Shown in pieces: positions 17,600 through 25,760 of a stretch of DNA of 64,000 nucleotides. The notes beneath the pieces are model-generated. The model was not told the DNA's origin, searched no databases, and saw only the letters and a program-made list of their open reading frames with translations. Every line of letters begins with the position of its first letter. Positions within the stretch are counted from its first letter, which is position 1. This DNA comes from PALSA-612 sp963776735 (GTDB lineage Bacteria > Actinomycetota > Thermoleophilia > Gaiellales > Gaiellaceae), in assembly GCA_963776735.1 (NCBI GenBank), contig CAVZNV010000021.1, positions 248,001 to 312,000 of the forward strand, given 5' to 3'. Position numbers and translations under genes: made by a program.

Positions 17600-17719
17600 T
17601 CAGCCGCGGCTGACGAGTGCGAGAAAGAGCAGCCCGAGCGGCAGGAGCAAGGCCACGAGTCCACGGTTGAGCATGGCGTGGCGCATGCTGGCGAGGAGGC
17701 GGGTGTGGCGGTGGGTCAT
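17600..17719 (-). CDS. possible 39-residue single-TM peptide
   Basis: A short frame from ATG 17719 encodes a basic head (MTHRHTRLLASMRHAMLNRG) and one strong hydrophobic helix (LVALLLPLGLLFLALV) before a stop. No ribosome binding site is evident and high GC keeps frames open by chance, so this is reported only as a possibility. It would be convergent with the MoxR operon and divergent from the 17803 gene. Confidence 0.25.
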   Translation of the reverse strand: MTHRHTRLLASMRHAMLNRGLVALLLPLGLLFLALVSRG

Positions 17720-17802
17720 TACCAGTTCTGACGACAGTGAAGCGGGTTTGATGTGAAGACTGGGTGAAGCTTGCGCAAGGTTCCGCGTTAGCATCGGCAG
17801 CG

Positions 17803-19326
17803 GTGACCGGCGGCTTGAAATCCACCGACGAGACGTCGGAGCGATTCGACGAGCTTCAACGGAAGCTCGTGCCGTTGTGGCAGTCGATCCAGGCGATGAC
17901 GCAGGACGAGCAGACGATCGTCGTCGTGCCGTCGCTGACGCTTGAGGACACCGACTGGCCGAGCTCCGTCCTCCAGGCGTACGAGGAGCGCTTCCTGTTC
18001 CTCCTGCTCCTCCTGCGTCAGCCTCGCGCGCGGCTCGTCTACGTGACGTCGATGGCCGTGAACCCGAGCGTCGTCGACTACTACCTCGACCTCCTTCCGG
18101 GCGTCATCCCCTCGCATGCCCGGAGACGGCTGTTCCTCGTCACGCCTCTCGACGGCTCGACGCGACCGCTTTCGGAGAAGCTGCTCGAGCGGCCGCGACT
18201 GCTCAGCCGGATCCGGGAGCTGATCCCCGATCCCGACCGCGCGCATCTCGTTCCGTTCAACACCACGGAGCTCGAGCGGGATCTGGCAGTGGCGCTCGGC
18301 ATCCCGATGTACGGCGCGGACCCGCGCTTCTTCGACTTCGGCACGAAGACGGGGTGCCGGCAGCTGTTCGCGGACGAGGCCGTGCGGCATCCGAGCGGGG
18401 AAGAACGGCTCGCGGGCATCGACGAGGTCGTCGACGCTCTGGTGCGGCTCCGGTCGGTGCGGCCGGAGGTCGCGAACGCGATCGTCAAGCTCAACGAGGG
18501 CGTGTCGGGGGAAGGCAACGCGAGCGTCGACCTGTCGGGCCTGCCCGAGCCTGGTTCGGTCGACGAGCGCGGACGGGTCGAGGAGCGCGTGCGGGCGATG
18601 CGCTTCGAGGCGGACACGATCCGGTTCGATACGTACGCGGCAGACCTGGCCGAGCGAGGGGGGATCGTCGAGGAGCGAATCTCGGGTGACGAGGTGCGAA
18701 GCCCGAGCGTGCAGATGCGGGTCACGCCGCTCGGGAAGCTCGAGGTGCTGTCGACGCACGACCAGGTGCTCGGCGGTCCGAGTGGTCAGTCGTACCTCGG
18801 CTGCCGTTTTCCGGCCGACCCCGCCTACGCCGCCGCGATCACACGGGAGGCGGTCAAGGTGGGCGAGCGGCTCGCGCGCGAGGGCGTCATCGGGCGGTTC
18901 GCCGTCGACTTCGTCGTGGTGCGGAGCGGCAGCGGCTGGGATCCGTACGCGATCGAGCTGAACCTCCGCAAGGGCGGGACAACGCACCCGTTCCTGACGC
19001 TCCAGTTCCTCACAGACGGCGTCTACGACCCGAAGACGGGCGTGTTCATGGCGCCGGGCGGCCGTGAGAAGCACTTCGTCGCGTCGGATCACGTGGAGAG
19101 CCCGGCGTACAGGACGCTCACGCCGGACGATCTGTTCGACATCGTCGTGCGGCATGGGCTGCACTTCGACCAGTCGCGCCAGACCGGCGTCGTGTTCCAC
19201 ATGATGAGCGCGCTTGGGGAGCACGGGCGGACGGGCCTGACGGCGGTGGCGGACGATCCGGCCGGCGCCGATGCGCTCTACGAGCGCGTCGTCTCAGTGC
19301 TCGACGAGGAGTCCGGCGCCCAGTAG
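17803..19326 (+). CDS. PGM1-like ATP-grasp peptide ligase
   Basis: 507 residues resembling the PGM1 peptide ligase family (pheganomycin-type) with a pre-ATP-grasp N-terminal domain. That domain spans about residues 15-180 and includes VPSLTLEDTDWPSSVLQAYE and RLVYVTSMAVNPSVVDYYL. Then comes an ATP-grasp core with VANAIVKLNEGVSGEGNA (ATP-contacting lysine), LGCRFPADP and YAIELNLRKGGTTHPF, where the Glu/Asn are the metal ligands. It joins a carboxylate to an amine, substrate unknown. GTG 17803 is preferred to GTG 17764 because the intervening bases look like leader and the extra residues are not conserved-looking. No biosynthetic neighbours are present. Confidence 0.75.
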   Translation: MTGGLKSTDETSERFDELQRKLVPLWQSIQAMTQDEQTIVVVPSLTLEDTDWPSSVLQAYEERFLFLLLLLRQPRARLVYVTSMAVNPSVVDYYLDLLPGVIPSHARRRLFLVTPLDGSTRPLSEKLLERPRLLSRIRELIPDPDRAHLVPFNTTELERDLAVALGIPMYGADPRFFDFGTKTGCRQLFADEAVRHPSGEERLAGIDEVVDALVRLRSVRPEVANAIVKLNEGVSGEGNASVDLSGLPEPGSVDERGRVEERVRAMRFEADTIRFDTYAADLAERGGIVEERISGDEVRSPSVQMRVTPLGKLEVLSTHDQVLGGPSGQSYLGCRFPADPAYAAAITREAVKVGERLAREGVIGRFAVDFVVVRSGSGWDPYAIELNLRKGGTTHPFLTLQFLTDGVYDPKTGVFMAPGGREKHFVASDHVESPAYRTLTPDDLFDIVVRHGLHFDQSRQTGVVFHMMSALGEHGRTGLTAVADDPAGADALYERVVSVLDEESGAQ

Positions 19327-19345
19327 ACATGGCCCTCGCAGCCAT

Positions 19346-19368
19346 GTCCGAGGGACAGTCTCTCGGAC
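19346..19368. repeat. dispersed palindrome (REP-like), copy 4, variant
   Basis: One mismatch in the right arm (GTCTCTCGGAC), central A. It lies 20 bp after the stop of the PGM1-like gene and between two convergent genes. Confidence 0.8.
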
Positions 19369-19400
19369 CTGGCTCGAGCGTCCGTGTCCAGCGGCGCCTC

Positions 19401-19423
19401 GTCCGAGGGACTGTCCATCGGAC
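19401..19423. repeat. dispersed palindrome (REP-like), copy 5, variant
   Basis: One mismatch in the right arm (GTCCATCGGAC), central T. It lies 32 bp after copy 4 and 11 bp before the end of the convergent deaminase gene. Confidence 0.8.
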
Positions 19424-19434
19424 GAGGCCGGGAC

Positions 19435-20451
19435 TCAGATGTCCCGGCGGGACAGGGTGTCCACCGCGGACCAGTCGAAGTCCTCGCCAATCGCCTGCAA
19501 CGCGCCGCGGGTCGGCTCGTCGCAGAGCGCGCCCTCGACGCCCACCTCGTAGAACTCCCGCGGGCTCAGTCCGCGCGACGCCGCCTCGGCGTACTCGCCG
19601 GACAGGTCGATGGAGAACATTGCCGGATCGTCAGTCGAGAGCGAGCACCGAAGCCCGACCGCGACCATCTCCGGCAGCGGGTGCTGTGCGTAGGTCGGGA
19701 CGGCGCCGACGAGCACGTTCGCAGTCGGGCACACGTCGAGCACGGTTCCCCGGTCGATCAACTCGCGCACGAGGGCCGGATCCTCGATCGAGCGGATGCC
19801 GTGGCGGATCCGGTCCGCGTGCAGGGCCTCGAGTGCGCCCCAGACCGAGGGCGGACCGAGCACCTCGCCGGCGTGCGGCACCGAACCGAGGCCGCCCTCG
19901 CGCGCGAGCCTGAACGCATCCGCGAACTGCTCCGGCGGAGCCACGTCCTCGACGCCGCCGAGTCCGACCGCCACGACGCCACGGTCGCGGGCGGCGACGG
20001 CGCGGCGCACGATGTCCGCCGCCTCCTCGGGCGGCGACGTGCGGTTCAGGTCGGGCGTGAGCCTGAGCTCGACGCCGTGCCGCTCCCGCGCCTCCTGCAC
20101 GCCGTCGCAGTACCCCTCGAACAACGCGTCCAGCCCCACGCCGTTCCTTGCCGGAACCGTCGGAGCGAAGATGCCCTCGATGTACACGGCCCCGTGCTGC
20201 GCCGCCTCCTCCGCGTAGTCGACCGTGATCCGGCGGAAGTCGTCCGCCGTCTGCAGCGCAGCGGTGACGAGGAGCCAGACGTCGATGAAATGCGCGAGGT
20301 CGCGGAACCGAAAGAGCTCCCGCAGCTCGTCGGCCGTGTCGGCGGGCAGGGTCACCCCGTTCCGGCGTGCGATCTCGAGCAGCGTCTCCGGCTGCACGGT
20401 GCCCTCGAGGTGGACGTGGAGCTCGATCTTCGGGTAGATCGCCGCGTTCAT
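19435..20451 (-). CDS. adenosine deaminase-like amidohydrolase
   Basis: 338-residue metal-dependent deaminase of the adenosine/adenine/aminodeoxyfutalosine deaminase family. Zinc ligands H12 and H14 lie in ELHVHLEG, a third in VPHAGE, and the metal Asp in LSTDDPAMF. HGIRSIED carries the catalytic-region histidine. It converts an adenine-type amine to the hypoxanthine form. Whether the substrate is adenosine or 6-amino-6-deoxyfutalosine (menaquinone route) cannot be decided; no other mqn genes are in view. ATG 20451 overlaps the stop of the PLP enzyme gene (ATGA), and that gene in turn overlaps the GFA gene, so the three form an operon. Confidence 0.8.
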   Translation of the reverse strand: MNAAIYPKIELHVHLEGTVQPETLLEIARRNGVTLPADTADELRELFRFRDLAHFIDVWLLVTAALQTADDFRRITVDYAEEAAQHGAVYIEGIFAPTVPARNGVGLDALFEGYCDGVQEARERHGVELRLTPDLNRTSPPEEAADIVRRAVAARDRGVVAVGLGGVEDVAPPEQFADAFRLAREGGLGSVPHAGEVLGPPSVWGALEALHADRIRHGIRSIEDPALVRELIDRGTVLDVCPTANVLVGAVPTYAQHPLPEMVAVGLRCSLSTDDPAMFSIDLSGEYAEAASRGLSPREFYEVGVEGALCDEPTRGALQAIGEDFDWSAVDTLSRRDI

Positions 20452-21350
20452 TCCGGAAACGACAGAGGCTCCTCGACGCAGCGCCGCAGCAGCTCGTCGT
20501 CGATGTTCCGCCCGGTCAGGACGAGAACGACCGGCCCGTCCGTGTCGAGCTGGGAGACGCCGGCGAGGCCGGCTCCGGCGGCGGCCTCGGCGCGGATTCC
20601 GGCCCGGTGGAACGCGGCGACGCCGGTTGCGATCTCACGCTCCGAGATAAGCAGCATGCGGTCGGCGACGTCGTCGAGCGCTTCGACGGCGTACGGAATC
20701 GCGACGCGCACCGCGAGGCCGTCCGCGATCGTCGCGCTCCGGTTGCTCGTCACCACGCTTCGGGCTTCCCACGACAGCGCCATCACCGGCGCGTCCTTCG
20801 CGACGACGCCGACGCGCACGGTCGACGGCGACACGCGCCCGAGCGCCCGGCCGATCCCGCCCAGGAGCGCTCCGTTGCCGGTCGGCACGACGACCGCCCC
20901 GGGGGAGGCTCCGAGCTGGTCGACGATCTCCTCGCCGATGGCGCCGTACGCGTCGTACTGGAGCGGCTCCGCCCCGTCCTCGAAGAACGGCAGCCCCTGC
21001 TCCGCGGCGAACGACTTGCCGGCCTCCTTCGCCTCGTCGACGTCCTCGCCGACGAGCCGCACATCGGCGCCGAGGCGTTCGAGGTGCGCGAGCTTCGTCG
21101 TGCTCGCGCCGACCGGGGCGAAGACGACCGCACGGAGATCCACCTGCGCCGCTGCCCAGCTCGTCGCGGCGCCGTGGTTCCCCGTCGACGCGGTGACGAC
21201 GGTGGACGCCCGCTGCTCGCGGTAATGCTCGACCACGGGCAGCGCGGCGCGCCACTTGAACGCGCCCAGCTCGTGGACGTCCTCGCGTTTCAGCCACAGC
21301 TCGTGCCCGGCGGCGAGCGACGCGGGCGCCTGCTCGAGTGGCGTCGTCAC
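20448..21350 (-). CDS. PLP-dependent threonine dehydratase-like enzyme
   Basis: 300-residue fold-type II PLP enzyme (threonine/serine dehydratase family, catalytic domain only). The PLP lysine lies in ELGAFKWRAA, the phosphate-binding and substrate loop is TASTGNHGAA, and the glycine loop is VVVPTGNGALLGG. It lacks the C-terminal ACT-like regulatory domain of IlvA, so it is more like a catabolic dehydratase or racemase. Start is the GTG at 21350, which overlaps the GFA stop as GTGA. Exact amino-acid substrate is unclear. Confidence 0.75.
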   Translation of the reverse strand: MTTPLEQAPASLAAGHELWLKREDVHELGAFKWRAALPVVEHYREQRASTVVTASTGNHGAATSWAAAQVDLRAVVFAPVGASTTKLAHLERLGADVRLVGEDVDEAKEAGKSFAAEQGLPFFEDGAEPLQYDAYGAIGEEIVDQLGASPGAVVVPTGNGALLGGIGRALGRVSPSTVRVGVVAKDAPVMALSWEARSVVTSNRSATIADGLAVRVAIPYAVEALDDVADRMLLISEREIATGVAAFHRAGIRAEAAAGAGLAGVSQLDTDGPVVLVLTGRNIDDELLRRCVEEPLSFPE

Positions 21351-21760
21351 GTCGCAGGCGCTGCTTCCGGGTACCGGGGCAGTTCCTCGTCCGGCAGCGT
21401 CTCCCACGGCGCAACGGAGGCCGTGTGCGAGTGGTACTGCGGCCGGATGCCGGGATCGGCGTCGAGCGCGCCGAGCCTGATCGATACCTCCGGGCCGTCC
21501 GGCCACGTCCCGCCGAACAGGCTCGACCCGCAGGCCGAGCAGAATGCCTTCGCCATCCCGTCCTCGGACCGGTAGACGCGCACGAGCTCGATCCCTTGGG
21601 GAAGCCTGAACCCTTCGCGCGGGACGCGGCCCTGGGCGAGACCGAAGGTTCCCGAGTGCTTGCGGCAGCGCGAGCAGTGGCAGTGACTCGCGCGCCGGAA
21701 CGGCGACGTCACCTCGAAGCGCACTCCTCCACACAGGCAGCTGCCGGTCACCGGCCCCAC
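21347..21760 (-). CDS. GFA-family (CENP-V fold) zinc protein
   Basis: 137 residues of the glutathione-dependent formaldehyde-activating enzyme-like family. Zinc-binding cysteines are in GSCLCGGV, HCHCSRCRK and FCSACGSSL. The family is now considered carbon-sulfur lyase-like or simply zinc proteins of mixed function; actinobacteria generally lack glutathione, so a formaldehyde role is unlikely. Start taken as GTG 21760; GTG 21751 (VTGSCLCGG) is an equally plausible alternative. First gene of the operon with the PLP enzyme and deaminase. Confidence 0.8.
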   Translation of the reverse strand: MGPVTGSCLCGGVRFEVTSPFRRASHCHCSRCRKHSGTFGLAQGRVPREGFRLPQGIELVRVYRSEDGMAKAFCSACGSSLFGGTWPDGPEVSIRLGALDADPGIRPQYHSHTASVAPWETLPDEELPRYPEAAPAT

Positions 21761-21808
21761 GCCCGGACTCTACGGCTTCGAGGGCGCGCCGCGTGCGATG
21801 CTGCGCTC

Positions 21809-22510
21809 GTGCCCACCGTCCAGCTCTTCGCCACCTGCCTCGGCGACCTGATCTTTCCGGGCGCCGTCCGCGACGCCGAGTCTCTCCTCCGCGGGGCGGG
21901 CTTCGACGTCGAGTTCCCGGCCGGCCAGGTCTGCTGCGGACAGCCCGCCTTCAACTCGGGTCATCGCGCCGCTTCCCGCCGCGTCGCCCGGACGTTCGTC
22001 CGCGCGTTCTCCCGCTCCGCCCCGGTCGTGATGCCTTCGGGCTCGTGCGCGACCATGGTGTCGCGGTTCCTGCCCGAGCTCGTGGGCTGCGAGCCGTTCG
22101 ACGCCTGGGAGCTGTCGGCGTTCCTGGACGCACACGGAGCCGAGCCGGGGAAGACGAACGTCGGACGTCGCGTCGCCTACCACGATTCGTGTCACATGGC
22201 GCGCGAGCTCAGGATCGCCGACCCGCCGCGCCGTCTGCTCGAGCGGTCGGGAGCCGAAGTCGTCGGGCTCCCGCGGCCGGATCTTTGCTGCGGCTTCGGC
22301 GGAACGTTCTCCGTGCGGCAACCCGAGGTCTCGGTGGCGATGGCGGACGACAAGCTCGACGGTGCCTCGGCGTCGGGCGCCGAAGCACTCGTCACAGCGG
22401 ATCCCGGCTGCCTCGTGCACCTTCGCGGCCGCGCCGCGCGGCTCGGCGACGGCGTGCCGGTGGTTCATCTCGCGACCGCTCTCGCGCGCGGGATCGGGAG
22501 CGCAGGATGA
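21809..22510 (+). CDS. lutA: LutA-like (Fe-S)-binding protein of lactate utilization
   Basis: 233 residues with two CCG (DUF224-type) cysteine motifs: VCCGQPAFNSGH near residue 45 and LCCGFGGTFS near residue 160, plus single cysteines CLGD, SGSCATM and DSCHMAR that complete the two clusters. The family is one subunit of the LutABC (YkgEFG) L-lactate oxidation complex. GTG 21809 begins VPTVQLFATCLGD, the usual N-terminus. Its stop overlaps the ATG of lutB (ATGA). Confidence 0.88.
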   Translation: MPTVQLFATCLGDLIFPGAVRDAESLLRGAGFDVEFPAGQVCCGQPAFNSGHRAASRRVARTFVRAFSRSAPVVMPSGSCATMVSRFLPELVGCEPFDAWELSAFLDAHGAEPGKTNVGRRVAYHDSCHMARELRIADPPRRLLERSGAEVVGLPRPDLCCGFGGTFSVRQPEVSVAMADDKLDGASASGAEALVTADPGCLVHLRGRAARLGDGVPVVHLATALARGIGSAG

Positions 22511-23880
22511 CGGAGCTCGCCCAGCCGCCGGGACGGTTCCGGGAGATCGCGCGGCTGAAGCTGGCCGACGCTCACACGCAGGGCGCGCTCGACTCGTCGA
22601 CGGCGCGGTTGTACGGCAACCGCAGCGCCGCCTGGCAGGCGGTCGCCGACGTCGACGATCTCCGTCAGCGAGCTCACGACGCCCGGATGCGCGTGGTCGA
22701 CGACCTCGAGTCGCACGTCGCGCAGTTCACCGAGGCCCTCGAGGCCCGCGGAGGTCACGTCCACTTCGCGCGCACGGCCGAGGACGCGACCGCGTACGTG
22801 ACCGACGTCTGCCGGCGTACGGGCGCGAAGCTGGCCGCCAAGTCGAAGTCGATGCTGAGCGAGGAGATCGGGCTCAACGACGCCCTCGAAGCGGCAGGTG
22901 TGCGCGCTGTCGAGACCGATCTCGGCGAGTACATCGTCCAGCTCGCGGGCGAGCACCCTGTGCACATCCTCGCGCCGGCGATCGACAAGACCAAGGAGGA
23001 CGCCGCGGAGCTGCTGTCGCGCGTCGAGGGCGTGCCGGTTCCCCCCGACCTCGACGCGATCATGCAGGCGGCGCGACGCCAGCTGCGGCAGGTGTTTCTC
23101 GACGCCGACATCGGGATCACGGGCGCGAACTTCGGCGTCAGCCGGACCGGCTCGATCTGCCTCGTGACGAACGAGGGCAACGGACGGCTCGTCAGCTCGC
23201 TCCCGCGCGTCCACATCGCGCTCATGGGCATGGAGCGGCTCGTCGCCGACCTCGGCGATCTTTCCGTGCTCCTGCGGCTGCTCGCGCGGAGCGGCACCGG
23301 GCAGCGGCTGAGCGTCTACACGACGCTGATCACAGGCGCGCGGCGCGCGGGTGAAGAGGACGGGCCCGAGGAGCTTCACGTCGTGATCCTCGACAACGGC
23401 CGGTCGAACCTGCTCGGGACGCACTACAGGGAGATGCTCGCGTGCATCCGCTGCGGCGCATGCCTGAACGTCTGTCCGGTCTACCGGAAGACCGGCGGGA
23501 CGGCGTACAGCCCGGTCTACTCGGGGCCGATGGGGGCCGTGCTGGTGCCGCTGCTGGTCGGGCTCGAGAACGCGCCGTCGTTGCCACACGCATCGTCGCT
23601 GTGCGGCGCGTGCTCGGACGCGTGTCCGGTGAAGATCCCGTTGCACGAGCTGCTCCTGGAGTTGCGCAAGGATCTGGTCGAGCGTGGGGTGGCGTCGCGC
23701 TGGGAGCGGCTCGCGTTCTGGGCGTGGTCGCTGGCGTGGTCCTCGCCGCTCGGGTACCGGGTCTCGACCGCGCTCGGCCGGGTGGGGTCGCCACTCGCGG
23801 GCGTCGCAGGGCCGGGGAGGACGTGGGGTCGCGGCCGGGCGTTGCCACAGCTCGGGCGCCGCTACCGGGACTCGCGATGA
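22507..23880 (+). CDS. lutB: LutB-like iron-sulfur oxidoreductase subunit
   Basis: 457 residues. The N-terminal LUD domain spans about residues 60-300, with AAKSKSMLSEEIGLN and ADIGITGANFG. Then come two 4Fe-4S motifs: CIRCGACLNVCPVY (near 315) and LCGACSDACPVKIP (near 370). The C-terminus is basic. This is the ferredoxin-like electron-transfer subunit of L-lactate oxidation to pyruvate. ATG 22507 overlaps the lutA TGA, and its own TGA overlaps the lutC ATG, so the operon is tightly coupled. Confidence 0.9.
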   Translation: MTELAQPPGRFREIARLKLADAHTQGALDSSTARLYGNRSAAWQAVADVDDLRQRAHDARMRVVDDLESHVAQFTEALEARGGHVHFARTAEDATAYVTDVCRRTGAKLAAKSKSMLSEEIGLNDALEAAGVRAVETDLGEYIVQLAGEHPVHILAPAIDKTKEDAAELLSRVEGVPVPPDLDAIMQAARRQLRQVFLDADIGITGANFGVSRTGSICLVTNEGNGRLVSSLPRVHIALMGMERLVADLGDLSVLLRLLARSGTGQRLSVYTTLITGARRAGEEDGPEELHVVILDNGRSNLLGTHYREMLACIRCGACLNVCPVYRKTGGTAYSPVYSGPMGAVLVPLLVGLENAPSLPHASSLCGACSDACPVKIPLHELLLELRKDLVERGVASRWERLAFWAWSLAWSSPLGYRVSTALGRVGSPLAGVAGPGRTWGRGRALPQLGRRYRDSR

Positions 23881-24761
23881 GCCTCGTCGACGACTTCGTC
23901 CGGAACGCGGAGGCGGTCGGCGTGGTCGTCCACCACGGGGACGCGCCGGCGATCGAGGGCGCAGGCGTGTCCCGCGCGCTGTACGGGCTGGCGGACACGG
24001 GCAGCGTCGTGCTGGCGGCGTCGCCGGACGAACCGCGTGCGCGGTCGCTGCTCCCGGCCGTGCACGTCACCTTGCTGGCTGAGGACCGGCTGCTGCCGGG
24101 ACTGCCGGAGTTGTTCGAGGCGCTGGGTGACGACTTGCCGAGTGCCCTCGCGATCGTCACCGGCCCGAGCCGGAGCGCCGACATCGAGCAGGAGCTCGTC
24201 GTCGGTGTCCACGGGCCCGGCGAGGTGCACGTCGTCCTGACGCCGCCGTCCGCGCCGGCCCCGTCCGAGGGACAGTCCCTCGGACGTGCCGGCTAACGGC
24301 ACGGCCGCGAGGGCCACGACGGGCGAGGTCAACCGCGGCCAGCTCCACGGCCAGGTGCTCGCGACCTCGCAGAGTTTCGCTCTCACCGGGTTGTGGACGA
24401 TGTAGCGAACGGCTGCGCGAAGATGTCGCTCATCGTCGACGAGCCAGGCCGAGAAACGCTCCTCGTAGAGGTGCCCCTTGCGCCCGTGCCGGCGGTTGAA
24501 GCGCTGGGCGTACAGCCCGTTCAGGCGGTGCATCCCGGCCGACAGACGCTCGCGCCGCGCTTCGACCAGGAGGTGATAGTGCGTGCCCATCAGACACCAT
24601 GCGTGGAGCTTCCAGCCGAACAGCTCGACACTCTGCTCGAGGAAGCGCCGAAACGCTTCGCGGTCGAAATCGTCTCTGTAGATGAGCGAGCCTGCAACGC
24701 CGCGTGACGTGACGTGGAAGAACCCGGAGTCCGGGAGATGGCATCGAGGGCGCCGGGGCAT
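23862..24761 (-). CDS. REP-associated tyrosine transposase (RAYT, Y1_Tnp) with overlong 3' end
   Basis: Single-strand HUH transposase-like endonuclease of the RAYT branch of IS200/IS605 TnpA. The protein begins MPRRPRCHLP; FFHVTSRGV is at residues 14-22, the HUH motif H61-Y-H63 is in GTHYHLL, RKGHLYEERF is at 94-103, and the likely nucleophile Y120 is in RYIVHNPVRA. Family proteins usually end near the WPWS motif (here residues 137-140, about 24340). The frame nevertheless stays open through the 24263-24285 palindrome (read SEGLSLG) and then antisense to all of lutC, stopping at 23862. The last 130 or so residues are probably not native. Start ATG 24761. A palindrome copy lies on each side of the core gene. 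Confidence 0.8.
   Translation of the reverse strand: MPRRPRCHLPDSGFFHVTSRGVAGSLIYRDDFDREAFRRFLEQSVELFGWKLHAWCLMGTHYHLLVEARRERLSAGMHRLNGLYAQRFNRRHGRKGHLYEERFSAWLVDDERHLRAAVRYIVHNPVRAKLCEVASTWPWSWPRLTSPVVALAAVPLAGTSEGLSLGRGRRGRRRQDDVHLAGPVDTDDELLLDVGAPARAGDDREGTRQVVTQRLEQLRQSRQQPVLSQQGDVHGREQRPRTRFVRRRRQHDAARVRQPVQRAGHACALDRRRVPVVDDHADRLRVPDEVVDEAHRESR
23877..24296 (+). CDS. lutC: LutC-like LUD-domain protein with repeat-encoded tail
   Basis: 139-residue LUD-domain protein, third subunit of the lactate oxidation operon. The C-terminal core is complete: VTGPSRSADIEQELVVGVHG followed by GPGEVHVVLTPP, the usual family ending. After it the frame continues PSAPAP, then SEGQSLG, then RAG and a stop. 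The SEGQSLG comes from the REP-like palindrome at 24263-24285. The native stop therefore seems to have been lost or displaced and the gene ends just beyond the repeat. Start ATG 23877 overlaps the lutB stop. The protein is shorter at its N-terminus than the about 240-residue Bacillus LutC. Confidence 0.85.
   Translation: MSLVDDFVRNAEAVGVVVHHGDAPAIEGAGVSRALYGLADTGSVVLAASPDEPRARSLLPAVHVTLLAEDRLLPGLPELFEALGDDLPSALAIVTGPSRSADIEQELVVGVHGPGEVHVVLTPPSAPAPSEGQSLGRAG
24263..24285. repeat. dispersed 23-bp palindrome (REP-like), copy 6, inside lutC 3' end
   Basis: Exact copy, central A. In the lutC frame it is translated SEGQSLG; on the other strand in the RAYT frame it reads SEGLSLG. Confidence 0.92.
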
Positions 24762-24868
24762 CTGACTCGACCGTAGCGTGCGTTGCCGGCACGAAGGGTG
24801 CGATCGGTGCACTTGTCACAGAGTTGTCACGAGTCCATGGCCACGGCCGCCGTGTCCGTTCCAGCCCT

Positions 24869-24891
24869 GTCCGAGGGACAGTCCCTCGGAC
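24869..24891. repeat. dispersed 23-bp palindrome (REP-like), copy 7
   Basis: Exact copy, central A, 108 bp upstream of the RAYT start and 35 bp upstream of the 24927 gene. With copy 6 it brackets the RAYT core. Two direct TTGTCAC repeats lie nearby at about 24813-24830. Confidence 0.92.
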
Positions 24892-24926
24892 GCGGCTCGC
24901 CACGGCGCGTCCGATAGGGTCAGCGC

Positions 24927-25577
24927 GTGCTTCCGATCGAGCGGCCGCAGAAGATCGTCTGCGTCGGGCTGAACTACCGCGACCACGCGGAGGAGCAGGG
25001 CGTGGCCCTGCCGGAGCGCCCGCTGCTCTTCGCCAAGTGGCCGAACACGCTCATCGGCCCGGGCGACCCGATCCGGCTCCCGTCGATCTCGCACGAGGTC
25101 GACTACGAGGCGGAGCTCGGCGTCGTCATCGGCGAGCGCGTCAGCAAGGCGTCCCCCGATACCGCGCTGGAAGCCGTACGAGGCTACGTCTGCGCCAACG
25201 ACGTGTCCGGCCGAGATGTCCAGTTCGCCGACAAGCAGTGGGTGCGCGGCAAGTCGTTCGACACGTTCTGTCCGGTCGGCCCGGAGCTGGTCCCGGCGAG
25301 CGAGATCCCGGATCCACAGCAGCTTCCCATCCGCGCGATCCTCAACGGGCAGGTGATGCAGGACTCCACGACGGCCAACATGGTCTTCGGTGTCGCCGAG
25401 ATCGTCTCGTTCGTGAGCCAGGCGATCACGTTGGAGCCCGACGATCTCATTCTCACGGGCACGCCGGCAGGCGTCGGCGTCTTCCGCGATCCAAAGGTTC
25501 TGCTCAAGCCGGGCGACGAGATCACGATCGAGATCGACGGCATAGGCTCGCTGACGAACCCTGTCGTCGCCGCCTGA
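24927..25577 (+). CDS. fumarylacetoacetate hydrolase-family enzyme
   Basis: 216-residue FAH-fold enzyme acting on a 2-oxo acid or acylpyruvate. Metal ligands are in EVDYEAELGVVIG (two Glu) and the Asp of CANDVSGRDVQ. SKSFDTFCPVGPELV-like residues (here WVRGKSFDTF then CPVGPELV) and LTGTPAGVG form the active site. Short single-domain form, typical of acylpyruvases and oxaloacetate decarboxylase-like FAHD1 homologues or of catechol meta-pathway hydratases. Start is GTG 24927. No pathway neighbours, so substrate is open. Confidence 0.82.
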   Translation: MLPIERPQKIVCVGLNYRDHAEEQGVALPERPLLFAKWPNTLIGPGDPIRLPSISHEVDYEAELGVVIGERVSKASPDTALEAVRGYVCANDVSGRDVQFADKQWVRGKSFDTFCPVGPELVPASEIPDPQQLPIRAILNGQVMQDSTTANMVFGVAEIVSFVSQAITLEPDDLILTGTPAGVGVFRDPKVLLKPGDEITIEIDGIGSLTNPVVAA

Positions 25578-25583
25578 GACGGC

Positions 25584-25610
25584 GACGGGGCGGCCGTCGT
25601 CCGCCCCGTC
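25584..25610. terminator. GC-rich hairpin after FAH gene
   Basis: Ten-base arms GACGGGGCGG and CCGCCCCGTC with a 7-base loop, starting 7 bp after the stop codon. There is no T-run, as often seen in high-GC genomes, so it may terminate poorly or protect the transcript end. Confidence 0.5.
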
Positions 25611-25760
25611 ACCAACCGTCGAGCCCGACGCTGCGGCCTAGCCGCCGGTCTCGTGTCTGTCCGCTCCCCCGACCTGCCTCGTTCTCTCTATCGGGGCCAC
25701 GTGTCGCAACGACGTGACACGGATGAGGGACGCGCGGTAAGAAACCGGTAAAACGCCGAC

